From NCBI GenBank assembly GCA_003290165.1, contig QNQO01007626.1, positions 372,001 through 436,000 of the forward strand: a stretch of DNA of 64,000 nt. Reading direction: 5' to 3'. Made by a program: the position numbers and the translations under genes. The DNA comes from Berberis thunbergii. Lineage: Eukaryota > Streptophyta > Magnoliopsida > Ranunculales > Berberidaceae. Shown here piece after piece: positions 59,600 to 64,000 of this stretch. Under the pieces are notes generated by a model that did no database searches, had not been told where the DNA came from, and saw nothing but the letters and a program-made list of their open reading frames with translations. Within the stretch, counting starts at the first letter, position 1. Each line of letters starts with the position of its first letter.

Positions 59600-62500
59600 C
59601 TGCCAAACAGAGCAACCAACCTCATGAAGCCAATCCAAGAACCGAAACGCGCTTTCTCCGAGATCCCCGTACACCTCGCATACCTGAAACATAAAACCCA
59701 GTGGTTATTTGATCAGAATTTGAACTAATCTAAACTGAAAAAATTATGAGATGCAAGTAATGGAGAAAGTACGTGTAGCAGAGGTTGTTGGTCAGCAACT
59801 GCAATGCATCCGCAGTGAAGTGATTCTCATCCCACAGATCATGGTAATGGGTAGGTGATATTCACATAATTATTACATAATATATCCCTTAATTTATACA
59901 TGTTAGTGTTTCGATTATTATATTTTATAGTAATTTTTTTCGTTTTCATGTCTTTGTAGGAATTTGAGCGTAAACGATGAAATCATATTAAGGCGACAAG
60001 TTAAAGAACCACAATTAATCGATTCTAACGGTGGTATAAAGCAGATGGTCACAAACCTAAACCCAAAACCTAATTCAAAACCTAAACCCAAAACCTAATT
60101 CATAACCTAAACCCAAACCTAATGCCAAACCCAATCCTTCTCCAAATTATACATTGATGAATCATCCCCTCATCTCATCCCTATTCATCTTGAGCATTTT
60201 CTATAAAAACAAGAGAGTCGGGTGAGAAAAAGGAGAAAAGATAAGGGAAAAGAAAAGAATTAGACAAAAATCAAAACCTCTTTCTCAAATTGATTCTCAT
60301 CACCCTCGCCACTCATCCATCTCTTACTCACTCAACAATCACCTCCATCCTCCACCTCGCCACCACCGTCACCCGAGCACCACCTCCACCTCCAGACAGC
60401 ACAATCGCCACCATCACCACCGAGAAACAAAGGCGTGACAACCCTGTTTCACATCAAATTTCCACCTCGCGACCCAGACAGACCATCCACACCACCGAGT
60501 TCCGCCATCACCGCCCTCTCTTTTTCTCTGCCTCCCTCTCTTCGCCACTGTCCAGCCACCACAACCACAGCGAAACAGAGCCTCACCGGGCTCTGTTCCG
60601 TCTTGCCTCAGCGTCCATGTTCCTCCTATTCTCTCGACCTCTCTTCGGCTCGAGCTCCTTCCTGCCTCCCTCTTTCGCGACCACCGTTAAAATTGGACCG
60701 AGCACCACCGCCACCACCTCGCGAGACAGAGCTCGCAAATAGAAACATGGAGTCCCTGTTCCTCGTCCTCCTTCGTTTTTGTTGTGGTTTTCTTATTGTT
60801 TCCTCACATTCTCTATTCTTTTGCAGGTTCTTGAACCATTTGGAGGTCGAGGAGACTCGCGGCGAGCACGGAGGAAGGCTGGAGAAGACGAGTGGTACTG
60901 TAGCAGCACTGTAGCAGAGGCGGGAGACTGAGTCAAATTCAGTTTTTTACTATTCACACCCCTAGTTCTGCTCTGTACCACCATAGAGCGTTTTGGGACC
61001 ATTTGTCTCGGGATTCATGTTCGTACCACCTGCTGATCTGCTGAGTACCACCACATCGAGTTTGTGACAAGCTAAATGGGTTGTATAAGTTATTTTGATT
61101 TATTTTACTGAATTGTGTGTTTAATTGTTAATTACAATTTATTTCTGAATTTTTGATAAATTGTTTTCACCCTTCATTTTCAAGAAATTAATCTTGATAT
61201 GTTTGGTAGTTAAAATTACCCTTTATCAATATTCAAAGCATGTGCTAAAAATATTAAGCTTAAACTATGATTAAATGTGCCCTAAAAAGACATTTGATAC
61301 TTGGTAAAAGCGTATTTGCTTGAAATAATTTGTTAATGTTTGATAGAAAGAATTGGATTTTAACGATCACATATTCGGTGTAAGCAAAGGATTCTCATCC
61401 CTAAAGCTTCTCGTTTTTAAATTCAGTAATTTAGATTTCAATAATTTTGCTAACTCATTGGTGAGTTCAAGCCCACAAAACCCATCTCATCTATCTTTTA
61501 TTTTATTTTATTTTCTTAGTTTTAATTTATTTTTAGTTTAGCTTTAAAAATGTTGAAACCCCATTTTCCTTAAAAATTAGTTTAGATAATTTCTAAAATT
61601 CAATTTAATCCACCTTTCTCGTGGGATCAACCCGTACTTGCCGTTGTCTACCAGTTAGGCACCATGCACTTGCGATTATAACAAGTGGGTCAAATTAGCC
61701 TATTAATTTAGGTTAGTTAAACCCGCATCAGTAGGCCTGCTAGTACACTAAAAAGAATTGAGGAAAAAATATTTATAAATATAGTCATTGTTTGTTAACC
61801 ACTTAGTCATACACATAACTTTCCAAAATTAGAGAGCTTATGGTATTTAATTAACAATCAATGTACATGTATCCCTACATGGCTGCAGAGATAGAAATCA
61901 AACTCTGACGGATGGCATACTATGGTATCGGCAACGATTCCTAGTGTTCATGATTGGAAGTTGGAACAGAATTCAGTAAGAAATATAAGGACATTATAAT
62001 TACTCCTAATAAAGTAGTATAATCGATGAGGGTTTCAATCTATCAATTTAATAGAACAACAAGATCTGGTACCAGGCAGAACGTTCCCACTCTTATCTGT
62101 GGCATTCATGTCACCATGATTGTTAGGAAACAATTTTGTGTGATGCCTTTTCTGCACCACGACAAAGGTAATAGGAGGGAGATACCCAGCCTCCAATGAA
62201 TTGCAAGCCTGAAATAGGAACACAAAGCAAAAAAGAAGTTAAGGAAAATAATGCAAGGTTCGTATTGAAAATACTTAAAGAAGGGAACTGAGGTACTATT
62301 GTATTTATGGAGAATAGAAAGGAACTGAGGTACTATTGTATTTATGGCATTCTCCATATCTGACTAAAAGTTTTCTACTCATTAATAACACCAAGTACCT
62401 TTCTAATTGCGTCAACCTCATGCAACAACACTTGACTGAACTACCCTTCGCTCACACCATCTCTGTAAGCAAGAAAACTGGCAAGTAAAATGAGAAAGCT

Positions 62501-62619
62501 GAAATAGGGGAAAAACAACAGCTTCCCTACCTATTGATTATATGAGAAAAATGTTACCTATAAAAGATATCATGTGAGGCTTCAGCCCAGTTGATCTCTT
62601 GAAAGAGATCAGCAACTCC
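59600..62619 (-). pseudogene. AGO5-like: Captured Argonaute PIWI fragment, unit 2, split by an LTR element
   Basis: It has the same exons as unit 1. The Trp is intact here ([17 protein letters not shown]), and the YARCT end and foreign tail are the same. The exon encoding [11 protein letters not shown] is broken by the insertion 59856-61730. An extra copy of ggaactgaggtactattgta occurs near 62284-62345, a local 50 bp duplication absent from unit 1. Confidence 0.85.
59851..61735 (+). mobile_element. Solo-LTR-like element in an Argonaute exon, 5 bp target duplication
   Basis: The body 59856-61730 starts TGATATTCAC and ends CCGCATCA (TG...CA). GTAGG is duplicated at 59851-59855 and 61731-61735. 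In unit 1 the uninterrupted site reads atgggtaggcctgctg (about 57126-57141), a natural empty site. The 1,875 bp body has no reverse transcriptase or integrase. Its 3' part (tgggatcaacccgtact, cacttgcgatta) resembles the 3' end of long plant LTRs. It is therefore a solo LTR or a gutted LTR element, related to 54398-56401. Confidence 0.9.
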
Positions 62620-62761
62620 CTGAACAACAAAAAAAACAACAAAGTAAGACAACTACTACAACATCTCTTTGAGGATAATGACTTTGAAGGGAATTGGGAT
62701 TACTAACAAATGAATATTGATGATTGAAAAATCAATTGAAGTGAAAGTTTATCAAACATAC

Positions 62762-63247
62762 CAAATGAGAGTAGGTCAGATCATATAGAAAATCCTCCTC
62801 GTACATCAACTCATCCATGCTAGAGTCAGAGGGACATTTGTGAGAACCAAATCGCCACCGACCCTTCTTTTTTCTCCGGCAATTCGGACACTGCATCGCC
62901 CCTTTTGCATTGAATGCTGAACCAATACAATTTGCACAAAATCATCCCACACAACAAATTCATCAAATGGGTTCATAACACAAGAAGAAACGAACATCTA
63001 TCTTACACCCAAACACACAATTCACCAAATTCAATCACTCCAAACAACCCCAAACACCAAAAACAAATAAAAAAGTGATCTTTATTGGTTCTACCGACCG
63101 AGATGAAACTGGTGCCCACACTGAAGCTTTGCAAGCGATCTATCTCTATCATCGATCACTGATTAGAAGCAAATTGTGCACGAAACCGAAGACCCACCAA
63201 ATGAAATCCCACCACCACTTCCTTCTTCCAACATCTTCAGACCCCAT
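62762..63247 (-). pseudogene. Captured RING fragment, unit 2
   Basis: It is the counterpart of 58129-58627. The TAA inside the RING is retained. Exon 1 has lost about 14 bp after MGSEDV, shifting the frame, and the exon 2 acceptor has changed from GCAG to GCAA. It is clearly non-functional. Confidence 0.85.
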
Positions 63248-63593
63248 AATTCCTTCAACAGAGACAAATCTGAAACAGATCATTCACATGACTTTTTTGC
63301 TTTGCTGAAAGAAGAAAAAAAAATCGAAACAGATCTGAAGAAGAAGAAAAAGGATCTTACGTGGAAAAAAATTTGAACCGAGATCAGATCAGTGTGTTCT
63401 TCACTTCTTTAGCAAGGTATCTTCTCAAACTTGTTCTCGCAGATGAGGATGAAAGGGAGAGGGACAGGAAGAGGGAGAGTTAGAGGAAGATCTTCTTATT
63501 CTTTCGTCCTTCTTCATCACAGATGACGGAGATCTTCTTCTTATTTCGTCCTTATTCATCACAAATGAGGATGAGAGGGAGAGGGATCCTTCT

Positions 63594-64000
63594 TTCGCAT
63601 TAAATGTTGAACTAATACAATTTGCACAAAATCATCCCACACAACAAATTCATCAAATGGGTTCATAACACAAGAAGAAACAAACATCTATCTTACACCG
63701 AAACACACAATTCACCAAATTCAATCACTCCAAACAACCCCAAACACCAAAAACAAATAAAAAAGTGATCTTTATTGGTTCCACCCATCGAGATGAAACT
63801 GGTGCCTACACTGAAGCTTTGCAAGCGATCTATCTCCATCATCGATCACTGATTAAAAGCAAATTGTGCACGAAATTGAAGACCCGCCAAATGAAATCCC
63901 ACCACCACCACCTTCTTCCATGAGATCAGCATCTTCAGACCCCATAATTCCTTCAACAGAGACAGATCTAAAACAGATCATTCACATGACTTTTGTGCTT
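63594..64000 (-). pseudogene. Third, partial RING copy (tandem repeat, continues past the window)
   Basis: The sequence restarts inside RING exon 2 and repeats 62904-63310 with a period of 690 bp. Exon 1 (about 63789-63945) reads MGSEDADLMEEG and keeps the TAA after CTICF. The exon 1 donor reads CTCG|ATGG in place of GT, and the exon 2 acceptor is GCAA. The left junction (tccttctttcgcat) joins the downstream GA-rich leader to the exon. Confidence 0.85.

Larger units (their letters stand above)
59181..63593 (-). mobile_element. Helitron-like unit 2 (head-to-tail with unit 1)
   Basis: It is homologous to unit 1 throughout, including the 3' terminal region ending GAGTATTACACTA directly against the TC start of unit 1. 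It carries the same RING and Argonaute fragments but is interrupted by a solo-LTR-like element (59856-61730). Its 5' end is not reached, because sequence after 63593 restarts inside the RING region. Confidence 0.6.

Noticed and set aside
60290..60914. Overlapping 150- and 159-codon open frames
   Set aside because: This is the same low-complexity part of the second LTR-like element, with no conserved domain.

Overview
This is a nuclear window from a flowering plant, almost certainly a eudicot. The coding exons belong to plant-only or plant-typical families (SMXL/D53, Alfin-like PHD, type II DnaJ, AGO5-clade Argonaute, RFI2-like RING). They are split by GT-AG introns and embedded in AT-rich DNA full of LINEs, SINEs, MITEs, a TRIM, LTR remnants and Helitron-like units. 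A piece of chloroplast trnL-UAA DNA is also present.

Only two genes look complete. The first is a strigolactone-signalling repressor of the SMXL6/7/8 (D53) type on the minus strand (10338-16579, three exons). The second is a type II DnaJ/HSP40 co-chaperone on the minus strand (33054-43070, three exons with an 8.9 kb second intron). That intron holds an extra, in-phase, exon-2-like cassette at 35340-35482.

Layout. 1-3026 is a near-identical copy of the SMXL promoter region 16645-19688. Both copies carry the same foldback MITE, poly-G tract and 670 bp TRIM. The right end of copy 1 cuts through exon 3 of an Alfin-like gene, leaving only its 5' part (3027-3506). 7.3-10.0 kb is an old LINE ORF1-type remnant with a younger 5'-truncated LINE nested in it. 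10.3-16.6 kb is the SMXL gene. 20-31 kb is intergenic DNA packed with SINEs, hAT-like and Harbinger-like MITEs, foldback elements and the plastid insertion. 33-43 kb is the DnaJ gene. 44-54 kb holds hAT-like elements, a LINE with reverse transcriptase and RNase H, and a large nested inverted repeat. 54.4-64 kb holds LTR elements and tandem Helitron-like units carrying captured RING and Argonaute (PIWI) exons joined in one orientation. One of these Argonaute exons is split by a 1.9 kb solo-LTR-like element with a clean 5 bp target duplication, and the sister unit gives the empty site.

Sequence quality. At least eight single-base losses break reading frames in otherwise well-conserved exons of three genes (three Alfin-like, three SMXL, two DnaJ). 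Most lie in or beside homopolymer runs, and every one is a deletion. The two promoter copies also differ mostly in homopolymer length. Uncorrected long-read indels are therefore the likeliest cause, and SMXL and DnaJ should not be called pseudogenes on that evidence. All calls were made by eye; no database or alignment program was run.
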